Of a stretch of 62,672 nucleotides of DNA, positions 55,987 through 62,672 are shown piece after piece (position 1 is the stretch's first letter; every line of letters starts with the position of its first letter). The position numbers were made by a program, and so were the translations under genes. The stretch spans positions 1 through 62,672 of IMG/VR virus record IMGVR_UViG_3300028590_000016; one strand, given 5' to 3'. The stretch comes from a virus. A model generated the notes under the pieces. It saw only the letters and a program-made list of their open reading frames with translations. It ran no database searches and was not told where the DNA came from.

Positions 55987-56508
55987 ATGGTTCTGACGAA
56001 AGACGATCTGGCCGCAGTGAAGGCGGCGGCGCGCAAGGGTGCGCTTGAGGGCGCGGCGGAAGCGCTGAAGGCTCATTTCGGCGACAAGGCCGATACTGGC
56101 ACGGCGACGGACAACACCGCCCTGGCGCTGGACGAGTGGGGTTCGATCGCTCTGCCGCAGTATCCGGGTTGGCGTTTCTTCGCCCCGTTCCTGGTTGCAT
56201 CCGCGATGACGCGGCAGCAAGTCGGGAACATAATGGTGCAATGCGGCGTCGACCAGACCGGCGCGCTTGTGCCCGCTGGTCCGCAGCCTTTCGGTTGGTG
56301 GGACGGGCAGAAGATCCATTCGCTGTACTTGCCGCTTCAGCGCGATACCGGTGATGTGCCGATTTTCGGCGGCGTCAAATGGGAGGCAGCGGACGGTTTC
56401 GAGGACCAGGAGCCGAAGTACCTGTTTCTGCGGTTGCGCACGCGCTGCACGTCGATGGCCGACCTCGAATCCTCGCTCAAGGGCCACGTTCCCGGCTTCT
56501 CGGAATAG
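55987..56508 (+). CDS. Hypothetical late protein
   Basis: 173 residues from ATG 55987 (GGAG seven bases upstream; TTG 55975 is less likely). An N-terminal helix (DDLAAVKAAARKGALEGAAE) precedes a strand-rich part with GWRFFAPFLVASAMTRQQVG and VPAGPQPFGWWDGQKIHSLY. It may be a virion or lysis-associated protein; no family recognised. Confidence 0.6.
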   Translation: MVLTKDDLAAVKAAARKGALEGAAEALKAHFGDKADTGTATDNTALALDEWGSIALPQYPGWRFFAPFLVASAMTRQQVGNIMVQCGVDQTGALVPAGPQPFGWWDGQKIHSLYLPLQRDTGDVPIFGGVKWEAADGFEDQEPKYLFLRLRTRCTSMADLESSLKGHVPGFSE

Positions 56509-56510
56509 CC

Positions 56511-56705
56511 ATGGGCGAGCACAGCCCCGCTTTCGTGGCATTTTTTGCTGCTGGCATCGCCGGGTTCATGCATGCCACGGTTGAGTCGTATCCGGGCTGG
56601 TATGTTTGGGTTGGTGTCGTTGCGGTTGGCGCCGCTCTGCTGTACTGGATCGGCAGCGTCATCGCTCGCGCCATGGCAGGAAATGCCCGTCGGTCGCCGC
56701 GCTGA
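56511..56705 (+). CDS. Small membrane protein, holin candidate
   Basis: 64 residues from ATG 56511. Two membrane segments, FVAFFAAGIAGFMHATV (about 8-24) and YVWVGVVAVGAALLYWIGSV (about 30-49), and a basic tail (AGNARRSPR), a class II holin layout. It overlaps the endolysin start by one base. Holins fix the timing of lysis. Confidence 0.65.
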   Translation: MGEHSPAFVAFFAAGIAGFMHATVESYPGWYVWVGVVAVGAALLYWIGSVIARAMAGNARRSPR

Positions 56706-57334
56706 TGGACGCCAAGCTTTTGGCCGCCGCCTGTGGGCTTGAGATGCGCCTTGCCGAGTTATGGGCGCCGCATATCACGGCTGCGATGACAAATTGGGGC
56801 ATCGACTCGCCGGCACGGCGCGCGATGTTTCTAGCGCAGTGCGCGCATGAATCAGACGGCTTCGAAGAACTCGAAGAAAACCTCAACTATTCCGCCGAAG
56901 GATTGGCGCGGACATGGCCGAACCGGTATGCCGAAGGCGGGGAGCCGAATGCGCTAGCATTGCGAATCGCTCGTAAGCCTGAGCTGATTGCGAACTACAC
57001 ATACGCGAACCGTATGGGGAACGGCCCCCCTGAGTCTGGTGACGGTTGGAAATACCGGGGTCGTAGCCTGATCGGCATCACCGGACGCGATATGTACCGC
57101 CGCGCTGGTTCTGCGGTTGGCCTCGATCTGATCAAATCTCCCGAACTCGCAACCGTTCCATCGAACGCCGCGCAGATCGCAGGCTGGCTATGGTCGATCG
57201 AGAAGGGCTGCAATGTTTTCGCTGATCGTGGAGATATTGAGGGGAGTACTCGCGCCATTAATGGTGGGCTGATCGGGCTGCCTGATCGTATGAAGCGGTG
57301 GCATGTCGCCAAGCGCGTGCTGGGAGTGAACTAG
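56705..57334 (+). CDS. Endolysin, GH19 chitinase-like muramidase
   Basis: 209 residues from ATG 56705 (TGATG). The GH19 pattern is clear: AMFLAQCAHESDGFEELEEN with the catalytic Glu, NYSAEGLARTWPNRY, ANRMGNGPPESGDGWKYRGR and SLIGITGRDMYRRAG. It degrades peptidoglycan at the end of infection. No signal peptide or binding domain. It follows the holin candidate. Confidence 0.9.
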   Translation: MDAKLLAAACGLEMRLAELWAPHITAAMTNWGIDSPARRAMFLAQCAHESDGFEELEENLNYSAEGLARTWPNRYAEGGEPNALALRIARKPELIANYTYANRMGNGPPESGDGWKYRGRSLIGITGRDMYRRAGSAVGLDLIKSPELATVPSNAAQIAGWLWSIEKGCNVFADRGDIEGSTRAINGGLIGLPDRMKRWHVAKRVLGVN

Positions 57335-57678
57335 TGACGCTGGAAGGGATGGCGCCAATCATTGCACTGATCGCAATGCTGATACTGCACTTCGCGCGCG
57401 GGCCGAATAAGCAGTACGAAGATCTGCGGGCGGATATGGTTGCGTCAGAGGCTTTGCTGCGCTCGGAAATCACCAAACTTACGGAAGAAAACAAAGGGTT
57501 GCAGCGCGACTTGAACGCGTTGGACCGAAAGCTTGCCGGTGAATATATGGGCAAGCCGGAACTGAAAGAACTGATCCGGGACATGCGCGATGAAGTCGGA
57601 CACATCCGCAAAGCCGTAAACGAGATGATCGCCGTTGTGGCGAAACTCAACAATGGAGAGCGCGGTGTCCGAGCCTGA
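57334..57678 (+). CDS. Membrane-anchored coiled-coil protein (DUF2730-like)
   Basis: 114 residues from GTG 57334 (overlaps TAG). One membrane segment (APIIALIAMLILHFARG), then coiled coil (ITKLTEENKGLQRDLNALDR). This build is common beside phage lysis genes. Function unknown. Confidence 0.65.
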   Translation: MTLEGMAPIIALIAMLILHFARGPNKQYEDLRADMVASEALLRSEITKLTEENKGLQRDLNALDRKLAGEYMGKPELKELIRDMRDEVGHIRKAVNEMIAVVAKLNNGERGVRA

Positions 57679-58006
57679 AGCAATTGACCTCTTGTCCTTA
57701 CAGCAGATCACAACTGACCTCGCGACATCGGCGCGGGAGTTGAACGATGCTGCCCGAAACATCGCTGAGGCGACGCGGACGCAGAGCAACACGTCGACGA
57801 TCACGGTCAATGCTGGCGGGCTATCGGCTGGCTTGGCTTTGTCCGGCGTTGGAACGTGCCTTATGGTCATCTTGCTGTTGGGTATGTGGTTGATCTGGTC
57901 GGAATCCGGCCGGCGATCCGAACAAAACGCATGGGTCAACGTCTGGCAATCCAAGATGGCCGCCTACGACGCAAAAATCGCTGAACTGAAAGAGAAGGAA
58001 AAGTAG
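57665..58006 (+). CDS. Membrane protein with central anchor
   Basis: 113 residues from GTG 57665 (GGAG six bases upstream). Helical start (QITTDLATSARELNDAARNI), a membrane segment in the middle (GVGTCLMVILLLGMWLIW) and a charged end (DAKIAELKEKEK). Unknown function; in the lysis region. Confidence 0.65.
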   Translation: MSEPEAIDLLSLQQITTDLATSARELNDAARNIAEATRTQSNTSTITVNAGGLSAGLALSGVGTCLMVILLLGMWLIWSESGRRSEQNAWVNVWQSKMAAYDAKIAELKEKEK

Positions 58007-58008
58007 CC

Positions 58009-58266
58009 ATGTCTGGTGCACCCATTGTGATTGTTGCTGGAACTGGTGGTGGCGGTACGCGCATCAACAAGGTCAACGGCGCCGATGTGCCCGGTGACAC
58101 GCTCGGCCCCTACACCAGCGCAATCGGTTTCGACGTCGACAACACGAACGGCGACGTCGAGGCGCAGACGACACACATCGCCGACAACATCGAGGAAATC
58201 TCGTCTGTGCAGGTCGGCCATACTGCCCACTACGGTCCAGGCCAGATCACGGTCACTATGTCGTGA
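58009..58266 (+). CDS. Hypothetical protein
   Basis: 85 residues. Strand-rich with GAPIVIVAGTGGGGTRINKV and SSVQVGHTAHYGPGQITVTM. The glycine-rich start and small size suggest a decoration or structural protein, but I do not recognise the family. GTGA overlap with the next gene. Confidence 0.6.
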   Translation: MSGAPIVIVAGTGGGGTRINKVNGADVPGDTLGPYTSAIGFDVDNTNGDVEAQTTHIADNIEEISSVQVGHTAHYGPGQITVTMS

Positions 58267-58622
58267 TCCAACTGATTCGCGACTCGTGGGATGCAGTTCT
58301 CTACGTCTGCACCACGAGTCCGGCAGCGCTGTGGCCGCTGCTCCTGGCGTTGGCGGGATCAATCGTATTCACGCAGGCCGTGAAGCAGTGGATTCCTGAG
58401 CGTTGGACGTATCGGCAGCGTCGCTTCACTGCGCAGTTCGTAGCGTTCCTGAGCGCCGTCCTAATCGTTCTGTTCACGATGCCGACGCGGTTGGTGATCA
58501 TCGCAGGGGCAATCATCGGCGTCGCATCGCCCGTGATCTATTTCGTTGCTGTCCGGCTCATTGGGATGAAATGGCCGTTTGTGCGCGAATGGCTTTCGCA
58601 GGATGCTGTATCGGAGCGTTGA
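58263..58622 (+). CDS. Three-segment membrane protein, second holin candidate
   Basis: 119 residues from GTG 58263. Membrane segments at about 21-41 (ALWPLLLALAGSIVFTQAV), 55-75 (FVAFLSAVLIVLFTMPT) and 77-98 (LVIIAGAIIGVASPVIYFVA). Three segments and position beside the spanins suggest a holin or antiholin. The 64-residue protein upstream is the other candidate. Confidence 0.65.
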   Translation: MIQLIRDSWDAVLYVCTTSPAALWPLLLALAGSIVFTQAVKQWIPERWTYRQRRFTAQFVAFLSAVLIVLFTMPTRLVIIAGAIIGVASPVIYFVAVRLIGMKWPFVREWLSQDAVSER

Positions 58623-58624
58623 GC

Positions 58625-59137
58625 ATGCGGCTGACGGCAGCGTGGGCGTTGCTGAAAGGTTTCTTCGGCGGGCTGATCCCGAAAGCTATGGCGGTGGCCG
58701 CAAAGGTGCCGTGGCAGGCATGGGCCGCAATCGCTGGCCTCGGTATCGCGTGGTGGCTTCATGCCGGCGCAATCGAGCGTGCCAGAGCTGAGGTCCATGC
58801 CGAATACGCGGAGCGGGACCGAAAGGCCGCTGAATCCGCGATGGTCGAATGGGTGAAGCTGGCAAAGGAAGCTGCGGCATCGGCGCAGGTAGTTGCGAAC
58901 GCAGTCGGTCTTGCAAGGACGCTCGTTGCGACAACGAAAGAGCGGACGGTGGTCCGCATCAAAGAGGTGATACATGCGGTTGAACAGAACCCTGATCTTG
59001 CTGCTGTGCGCCAGCCTGATGACGTCGTGCGCATCCACGCCGAAGCGGTCGCCGAGTCCGCCGTTGCCGCCGATCGCGCTCGGCGAAGTTTCGATCGAGG
59101 ACTTGAAGCCGTGCGACAAACTCGCGCCGGACGGTAA
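58625..59137 (+). CDS. Rz: Inner-membrane spanin (Rz-like)
   Basis: 170 residues from ATG 58625. One N-terminal membrane segment (QAWAAIAGLGIAWWLHAGAI), then a long helical periplasmic part (ERARAEVHAEYAERDRKAAE). The o-spanin gene starts inside it in another frame, the usual lambda Rz/Rz1 layout. It spans the envelope with its partner and fuses the two membranes at lysis. Confidence 0.85.
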   Translation: MRLTAAWALLKGFFGGLIPKAMAVAAKVPWQAWAAIAGLGIAWWLHAGAIERARAEVHAEYAERDRKAAESAMVEWVKLAKEAAASAQVVANAVGLARTLVATTKERTVVRIKEVIHAVEQNPDLAAVRQPDDVVRIHAEAVAESAVAADRARRSFDRGLEAVRQTRAGR

Positions 59138-59276
59138 CGATCAAGCTGGTGGCGCATACGTCGCCAGAGCGCAGAACGATGGCGTCTATGTGGCCTGCCA
59201 GGATCGCCATACAGGGCTGGCAAGCATCGTGTGGGAAGCAATCGCGCGCGGGCTTCTGAAGCTGCGCGAGAAGTAG
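58974..59276 (+). CDS. Rz1: Outer-membrane spanin lipoprotein (Rz1-like)
   Basis: 100 residues. The signal sequence ends in LMTSC, a lipobox with Cys19 as the likely acylation site; a proline-rich stretch follows (SPSPPLPPI). It overlaps the Rz-like gene over 164 bases in another frame and continues past it. It is longer than most Rz1 proteins. Confidence 0.85.
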   Translation: MRLNRTLILLLCASLMTSCASTPKRSPSPPLPPIALGEVSIEDLKPCDKLAPDGNDQAGGAYVARAQNDGVYVACQDRHTGLASIVWEAIARGLLKLREK

Positions 59277-59298
59277 TTCAACGAACTGAGGGCAGGCG

Positions 59299-59655
59299 AT
59301 GAGCGACAACGAAGTTGAGGCGATGATTCAAGCGAAGGGCTTGAATGCGCCGCGAGTAACGCCGGCTGATATCGAGGTCGAAATCACGTCGGAGTTCTAT
59401 TTCACGGCAAGTGACGGCGTATTCGGCGCCAGTGGTCATCGGCCGAACAGTTTCCGCGCAGGAACCGCACTCGGTCTTCTGACGTTCTGCGTGGTCGTGC
59501 TCAAGAACGGCTTCACGGTGACAGGTGAATCAGCCTGCGCCAGCCCGGAAAACTTCGATGCCGAACTCGGCCGCAAGATCGCACGACAGAACGCAGTGGC
59601 AAAGTGCTGGCCCTTGTTCGGGTTTCGATTGAGGGACAAACTAGCCGCGCAGTAA
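59299..59655 (+). CDS. Phage Gp49-like protein
   Basis: 118 residues. GLLTFCVVVLKNGFTVTGES, ACASPENFDAELGRKIARQN and AVAKCWPLFGFRLRD are the standard blocks of the Gp49/Gp66 phage family. Function unknown despite wide occurrence. Confidence 0.85.
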   Translation: MSDNEVEAMIQAKGLNAPRVTPADIEVEITSEFYFTASDGVFGASGHRPNSFRAGTALGLLTFCVVVLKNGFTVTGESACASPENFDAELGRKIARQNAVAKCWPLFGFRLRDKLAAQ

Positions 59656-59694
59656 TCGCACGAGAGTGCAGAACACAGACAGAGAGGCAGTGAG

Positions 59695-59979
59695 ATGTTC
59701 ATAAAGGTAGTCCCCCGCAATTCGGGGCTCGGCGAGCACATGTTTGAGTGTGCTCACTTTAACGTGCGACCGTGGCCCATCGATCGGTTCGACGAATACA
59801 CGGAAGGTTCGTTGCTTAGGCTCGAAAACGACATCGGAGAACAGTCCGGCATCGTGCCGCGCTATGTCGAAATTCAGATCCACGAAAAGAGCCATCGCGA
59901 CTTCATGCGGGTGGTCACGTCAGCGCCGGTCTACGCCATGAATGGGGCCGGGCAGACGGTCGACCGATGGAATCAGTAA
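59695..59979 (+). CDS. Hypothetical protein
   Basis: 94 residues. FIKVVPRNSGLGEHMFECAH, then DEYTEGSLLRLENDIGEQ, mixed strand and helix. TAATG overlap with the next gene. Unknown function. Confidence 0.6.
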   Translation: MFIKVVPRNSGLGEHMFECAHFNVRPWPIDRFDEYTEGSLLRLENDIGEQSGIVPRYVEIQIHEKSHRDFMRVVTSAPVYAMNGAGQTVDRWNQ

Positions 59980-60209
59980 TGGACGAGATGAAAATCTGCG
60001 GTTGCATTGGCCCGCAGAACGGCGAACCGAAATGCCCATGCGCGATGCGCGGCGTCTTCCAGCGTGATGGCCGCTGGATTCAGGCAGAGGTTGACCTTGG
60101 CCCCGTTTCGCCTGGGCGCGACAGTCGGCAACAAATCCCGAGCCGCTTCCCAGGCTTTGACGAAAGTCTGCAGCAGTACTGGAAGAAGGGAGCCAAGGCC
60201 AGTGGCTAA
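59979..60209 (+). CDS. Small cysteine-rich protein
   Basis: 76 residues from ATG 59979. KICGCIGPQNGEPKCPCAMR carries four closely spaced cysteines suited to a zinc site; RWIQAEVDLGPVSPGRDS follows. Unknown function. Confidence 0.6.
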   Translation: MDEMKICGCIGPQNGEPKCPCAMRGVFQRDGRWIQAEVDLGPVSPGRDSRQQIPSRFPGFDESLQQYWKKGAKASG

Positions 60210-60447
60210 GTTCCATCTTCCAGCAGCAACGCATGAAGGCTGGTACGGTATCTGCCCCGGGTACGCATCAGGGGTCGACACTGAGGCGCCGTGCGTTTGG
60301 GCGCGTTGGTGGTTCCTCGACCCATTGTTCTGGGTAGCGGACAAACTGGAAGCGGTACGGGTCTGGTGGGAAACCATGTTGGACCCGACGATGGAGCCGA
60401 TGTTTCGGTTCAGGCTTAAGCCAATAGCGAAGGAAACGGAAGGCTGA
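60202..60447 (+). CDS. Hypothetical tryptophan-rich protein
   Basis: 81 residues from GTG 60202 (AAGG five bases upstream). EGWYGICPGYASGVDTEAP and VWARWWFLDPLFWVADKLEA; the aromatic region may associate with membrane. Unknown function. Confidence 0.6.
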   Translation: MAKFHLPAATHEGWYGICPGYASGVDTEAPCVWARWWFLDPLFWVADKLEAVRVWWETMLDPTMEPMFRFRLKPIAKETEG

Positions 60448-60448
60448 A

Positions 60449-60559
60449 ATGGGCGGCGCATTGCCGATGTGGGCTATCGCGCTGGTATGCGCTGGGATTG
60501 GCGGCATCCTCGCTGCAGTCATCATCTGGCATGCGGTGCGTAAGACCAAGAAACGCTAG
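60449..60559 (+). CDS. 36-residue membrane peptide
   Basis: ATG 60449 with GGAAGG upstream. One membrane segment (PMWAIALVCAGIGGILAAVI) and a basic end (RKTKKR). Its stop meets the 3' end of the minus gene that ends at 60556. Unknown function. Confidence 0.6.
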   Translation: MGGALPMWAIALVCAGIGGILAAVIIWHAVRKTKKR

Positions 60560-60777
60560 GATGCATTGTTGGTTAGTCGTACAGGTACATCAGCCCGGCG
60601 ACGACGAACGCGAGAAACCACGCCATTTCGGCATTGTGATAATGCCGGCAACCATAGCGCGGTTAGGAGACCGGCGGCGCTGATCGCAACCGTGGCGAGC
60701 ATCACGGCTAGTGGTGGCTTCTGGCGCGCCTCATGCAGGGCAGCAATGGCGAGGCGCGTAAGTTGCTGAAGACTCAT
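60556..60777 (-). CDS. Small membrane protein
   Basis: 73 residues from ATG 60777 (ATGA overlap). Helical start (LQQLTRLAIAALHEARQ), membrane segment (LAVMLATVAISAAGLLTALW), basic tail (VSRVRRRRADVPVR). Last gene of a three-gene minus operon. Unknown function. Confidence 0.65.
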   Translation of the reverse strand: MSLQQLTRLAIAALHEARQKPPLAVMLATVAISAAGLLTALWLPALSQCRNGVVSRVRRRRADVPVRLTNNAS

Positions 60778-60917
60778 TGCTGGGAGCGCCACGTCTGGTA
60801 GTCGTTAATCGATTCGAAGACCATGTAGCCGCCATCGACCTTGACGATCTTTGTGGACCACGGGCATTCTGCTTCGGCGGTGCGTCGGCTGCTGGTTTGG
60901 GCGAATTGGGTACGCAT
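60774..60917 (-). CDS. 47-residue protein
   Basis: ATG 60917; it reads RTQFAQTSSRRTAEAECPW, then DGGYMVFESINDYQTWRSQQ. ATGA overlap with the next gene supports translation. The sequence looks strand-rich after a flexible start. Unknown function. Confidence 0.6.
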   Translation of the reverse strand: MRTQFAQTSSRRTAEAECPWSTKIVKVDGGYMVFESINDYQTWRSQQ

Positions 60918-60944
60918 GGCAGGACTCACTCTGTTGGCGGTACG

Positions 60945-61223
60945 TTACATGCCGAGCGTGGCGCGCAGTTCGGCGATGCGGCGCTGCATGATTTCGCGGC
61001 CGAACGCATCGCACTTTTCAAGGCGCACTTCGTCGGCGGCCAGCGTGGCGATCCACTCGGCGCGCGTCTTGACGTGGCCCTTGAACGCAACCTTGGCTTC
61101 GGTGGTCTGGCGAACGAGAGGGGCCGAAGCGCGAGCAACCTTGGTTTCACCGCGATACGGGTTGTAGCCCTCGCCGCCTTCGTTGTAGAGGCTGTCGAAG
61201 TTCTGTTCGCGGGTGGTGGTCAT
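60945..61223 (-). CDS. First gene of the 61-kb minus operon
   Basis: 92 residues from ATG 61223 with AGGCAG upstream, 32 bases below the promoter. FDSLYNEGGEGYNPYRGETK, then basic helices (KTRAEWIATLAADEVRLEKC). The opening residues TTTREQNF recall the DUF6197 starts but the rest differs. Unknown function. Confidence 0.7.
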   Translation of the reverse strand: MTTTREQNFDSLYNEGGEGYNPYRGETKVARASAPLVRQTTEAKVAFKGHVKTRAEWIATLAADEVRLEKCDAFGREIMQRRIAELRATLGM

Positions 61224-61254
61224 TTCGATCTGCCTAGTTCGTTGCCGTTGAGTA

Positions 61255-61283
61255 ATAGTAGGCGGTCCTACTATTGGTGTCAA
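61255..61283 (-). promoter_or_regulatory. Minus-strand promoter with the longest TAGG-N4-CCTA palindrome
   Basis: On the minus strand: TTGACA (61283-61278), 17-base spacer, TACTAT (61260-61255). The palindrome ATAGTAGG-N4-CCTACTAT (61255-61274) is perfect over eight bases per arm and covers the -10 box. The bases beyond the -35 box (TGTCAACAACTATTT) also match the control region at 44.2 kb. Confidence 0.85.
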
Positions 61284-61347
61284 CAACTATTTGAGGTTTT
61301 CGCAAACTATTTCGCCGGCTTATGCCAAGCGGCTACCGAGGTGATCA

Positions 61348-61680
61348 GTGGTACAGCGTAGATATCAGGAATGCTGGACATGTAAGCGGCAGACGTTCGA
61401 CAAGCGGACGAACCGGTGCAGTAGTTGCGAGGCTGATGCGGTTGGTGGTGAGCGCAGCACACGGTATATCGATGTGACAGCTCTTGACTCGGCTTCGGCA
61501 GGACAATCCTTGCTGTCGGACCAGCAGGAGGATGTAGCGGCAGAACCCAAGATGCTGGTCACGAACCTGCCATTGGGCCAGTTGATCGCGGTGTTGGCTC
61601 TCGGGAGTTTCATCGGGGGTGGTTCTAGTCTGGTGCTCACGCTCGCGGTATTGTCCTTCATCGGCCGGATGACGCAGTGA
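61348..61680 (+). CDS. Zinc-ribbon protein with C-terminal membrane segment
   Basis: 110 residues from GTG 61348 (GAGGTG upstream). CWTCKRQTFDKRTNRCSSCE is a four-Cys zinc site; the C-terminus (QLIAVLALGSFIGGGSSLVL and following) is one or two membrane segments. Unknown function. Confidence 0.65.
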   Translation: MVQRRYQECWTCKRQTFDKRTNRCSSCEADAVGGERSTRYIDVTALDSASAGQSLLSDQQEDVAAEPKMLVTNLPLGQLIAVLALGSFIGGGSSLVLTLAVLSFIGRMTQ

Positions 61681-62030
61681 TGCAAGCCCTTGAAGAACTG
61701 GCTACTGCATGGGAAGCCAAGGCCAAACATTGGAAGCGGGTGGCTGCCCAGCAGCGTGGTTCCAGGTGCCACGACGACAAGGCCCGGTTGATCATGAAGT
61801 CTGAGCTGGCAGCAGGCCACGCCAGGGAACTGCGTGTAGCCATGGGCTTGGTGCAGGCCGCTGAGGCTGAGAGTCAGAGGGCGAGCGCTGCACTGGTTGC
61901 CGCCGTTGACGCTGATGCAAAGCGGCGTGCGCCCCGCTCAGCGCGCTACAAGGCTGCGGCCATGGATAGCGAAGGCGTGCAGGCAGAGAGCGACGTAGCT
62001 CCGGCCGCTCAGTCTGACGCCAGCACATAA
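61680..62030 (+). CDS. Hypothetical helical protein
   Basis: 116 residues from ATG 61680 (TGATG overlap). Alanine-rich helix (QALEELATAWEAKAKHWKRV) and a flexible end (DSEGVQAESDVAPAAQSD). Unknown function. Confidence 0.6.
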   Translation: MQALEELATAWEAKAKHWKRVAAQQRGSRCHDDKARLIMKSELAAGHARELRVAMGLVQAAEAESQRASAALVAAVDADAKRRAPRSARYKAAAMDSEGVQAESDVAPAAQSDAST

Positions 62031-62041
62031 GGCTCGGAGCC

Positions 62042-62266
62042 ATGAGCGAACCCGACAAGATTGACACCCTGACTGCGAACATCGACCGTCTCATCGTGGC
62101 CTTGGCCGAGTACGCAGCAACGAATGCCATGCTGGCAGAGTCCAACCTGCAGCTCGCGGCTGGCGTCAATCAGTTGGCCGACGCAATCGCAGCTCCCGTC
62201 GAGGATGTCGATACCGATCAAGCCGGCGACGGTATCGAGCGCGACTTCAACGGGAATCCGGTCTGA
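62042..62266 (+). CDS. Small helical protein
   Basis: 74 residues from ATG 62042. LTANIDRLIVALAEYAATNA and LQLAAGVNQLADAIAAPVED form two helices, then an acidic tail. Unknown function. It precedes the HNH gene. Confidence 0.6.
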   Translation: MSEPDKIDTLTANIDRLIVALAEYAATNAMLAESNLQLAAGVNQLADAIAAPVEDVDTDQAGDGIERDFNGNPV

Positions 62267-62267
62267 C

Positions 62268-62576
62268 ATGGGCAAGCTTACGAACATCCAGCCACGACTG
62301 AAGACGATCGACCCGCGCAGGAAAACGCTACAGCCCGCCGCAGCGCACCGCAGAACCGGGGCGTGGCTTCAGGAGCGGAATCATCGCATCAAGCTCAGGG
62401 ACCAGTGGACGTGCAAGGCATGCGGAAGGGTCACATCTGACTTAGAGGTCGATCACATCGTGCCGCTGCACCTCGGCGGCAGCGACGATGATTGCAACCT
62501 GCAATGTCTCTGCGCCGGTCCCGGCCTCTGCCATGCCATCAAGACGCGGCAGGAGTCGAAAGGGCGCGCTTTGTGA
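62268..62576 (+). CDS. HNH endonuclease
   Basis: 102 residues from ATG 62268. The site is complete: WTCKACGRVTSDLEVDHIVP with the CxxC and the His, HLGGSDDDCNLQCLCAGP with Asn, then CHAIKTRQE. Phage HNH proteins next to terminase genes are needed for DNA packaging in some systems. This position fits; the terminase genes should follow just outside the window. Confidence 0.9.
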   Translation: MGKLTNIQPRLKTIDPRRKTLQPAAAHRRTGAWLQERNHRIKLRDQWTCKACGRVTSDLEVDHIVPLHLGGSDDDCNLQCLCAGPGLCHAIKTRQESKGRAL

Positions 62577-62586
62577 TGCAATTTGC

Positions 62587-62672
62587 ATGATTTTTGCTAG
62601 AAAACAACGAATCGTGCGGGATGCAATTGCCCCGGAGTCTGGTAGACCGGGGGGGGTGGGGCCGCGCAAATC
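62587..62672 (+). CDS. Possible start of terminase small subunit (partial)
   Basis: From ATG 62587 the frame reads IFARKQRIVRDAIAPESGRP and stays open to the window edge; GTG 62614 or ATG 62621 in another frame are alternatives. A terminase small subunit is expected after an HNH gene. An eight-G run at the end could shift frames in sequencing. Identity is unproven. Confidence 0.35.
   Translation, partial: MIFARKQRIVRDAIAPESGRPGGVGPRK

Noticed and set aside
1-62672. CRISPR array, insertion sequence or integrase/attachment module
   Set aside because: No repeat-spacer pattern, transposase or integrase was seen; a temperate life style can be neither claimed nor excluded.

Overview
The window is a large piece of a tailed double-stranded DNA phage, of siphovirus type judging from its tail genes. 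GC content is high and most start codons are chained through ATGA, GTGA or TGATG overlaps. Gene families (XF1762-like, Gp37/Gp68-like, Lar/DUF551-like, ERF, YqaJ, RdgC) point to a proteobacterial host, plausibly in the Burkholderia/Xanthomonas range, but the host cannot be fixed from the sequence. Terminase, portal and capsid genes are missing; they probably lie just outside, because the right end stops at an HNH endonuclease gene and the left end starts just before the tail genes. No integrase was seen.

Layout. (1) 1-13420, plus strand: a glycosyltransferase-like gene, a KilA-N gene, then the tail genes: HK97-gp10-like, tail terminator, tail tube, two chaperone frames joined by a -1 frameshift site, a 1688-residue tape measure, an Ig-like protein, and two large tip/baseplate-type proteins. 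(2) 13412-44112, minus strand: about 70 tightly packed, mostly small genes, including DNA-metabolism genes (RdgC, ERF, YqaJ exonuclease, SSB) and zinc-ribbon, DUF551-like and DUF6197-like families. One small plus-strand gene (19250-19438) interrupts it. (3) 44113-44258: a divergent control region. (4) 44259-54736, plus strand: a Cro-like regulator, a replisome organiser with internal iterons, a primase-helicase split by a class 3 intein, phosphatase, NinB-like, RuvC-like and small genes. (5) 54737-55986: structured noncoding DNA, five ordinary tRNA genes, and between tRNA-Asp and tRNA-Thr a hammerhead ribozyme followed by a circularly permuted tRNA. (6) 55987-62576: lysis genes (holin candidates, GH19 endolysin, overlapping spanins), small genes, a short minus operon, and HNH.

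Control. Five minus-strand promoters of the form TTGACN-17-TANNNT carry the palindrome TAGG-N4-CCTA (26.6, 33.1, 38.1, 44.2, 61.3 kb), and a divergent plus promoter at 44.2 kb carries a weaker copy. This suggests one regulator governs the minus-strand operons. Late genes appear to sit behind a promoter-terminator pair at 55.9 kb, a layout compatible with antitermination.

The most unusual element is 55478-55679. It holds a complete type I hammerhead, then the 3' half of a tRNA, a GAAA linker and the 5' half of the same tRNA, all enclosed by long complementary flanks. Every standard tRNA helix forms once the halves are joined in the anticodon stem. All functional statements here are inferences from reading the sequence; nothing was searched or computed by program.
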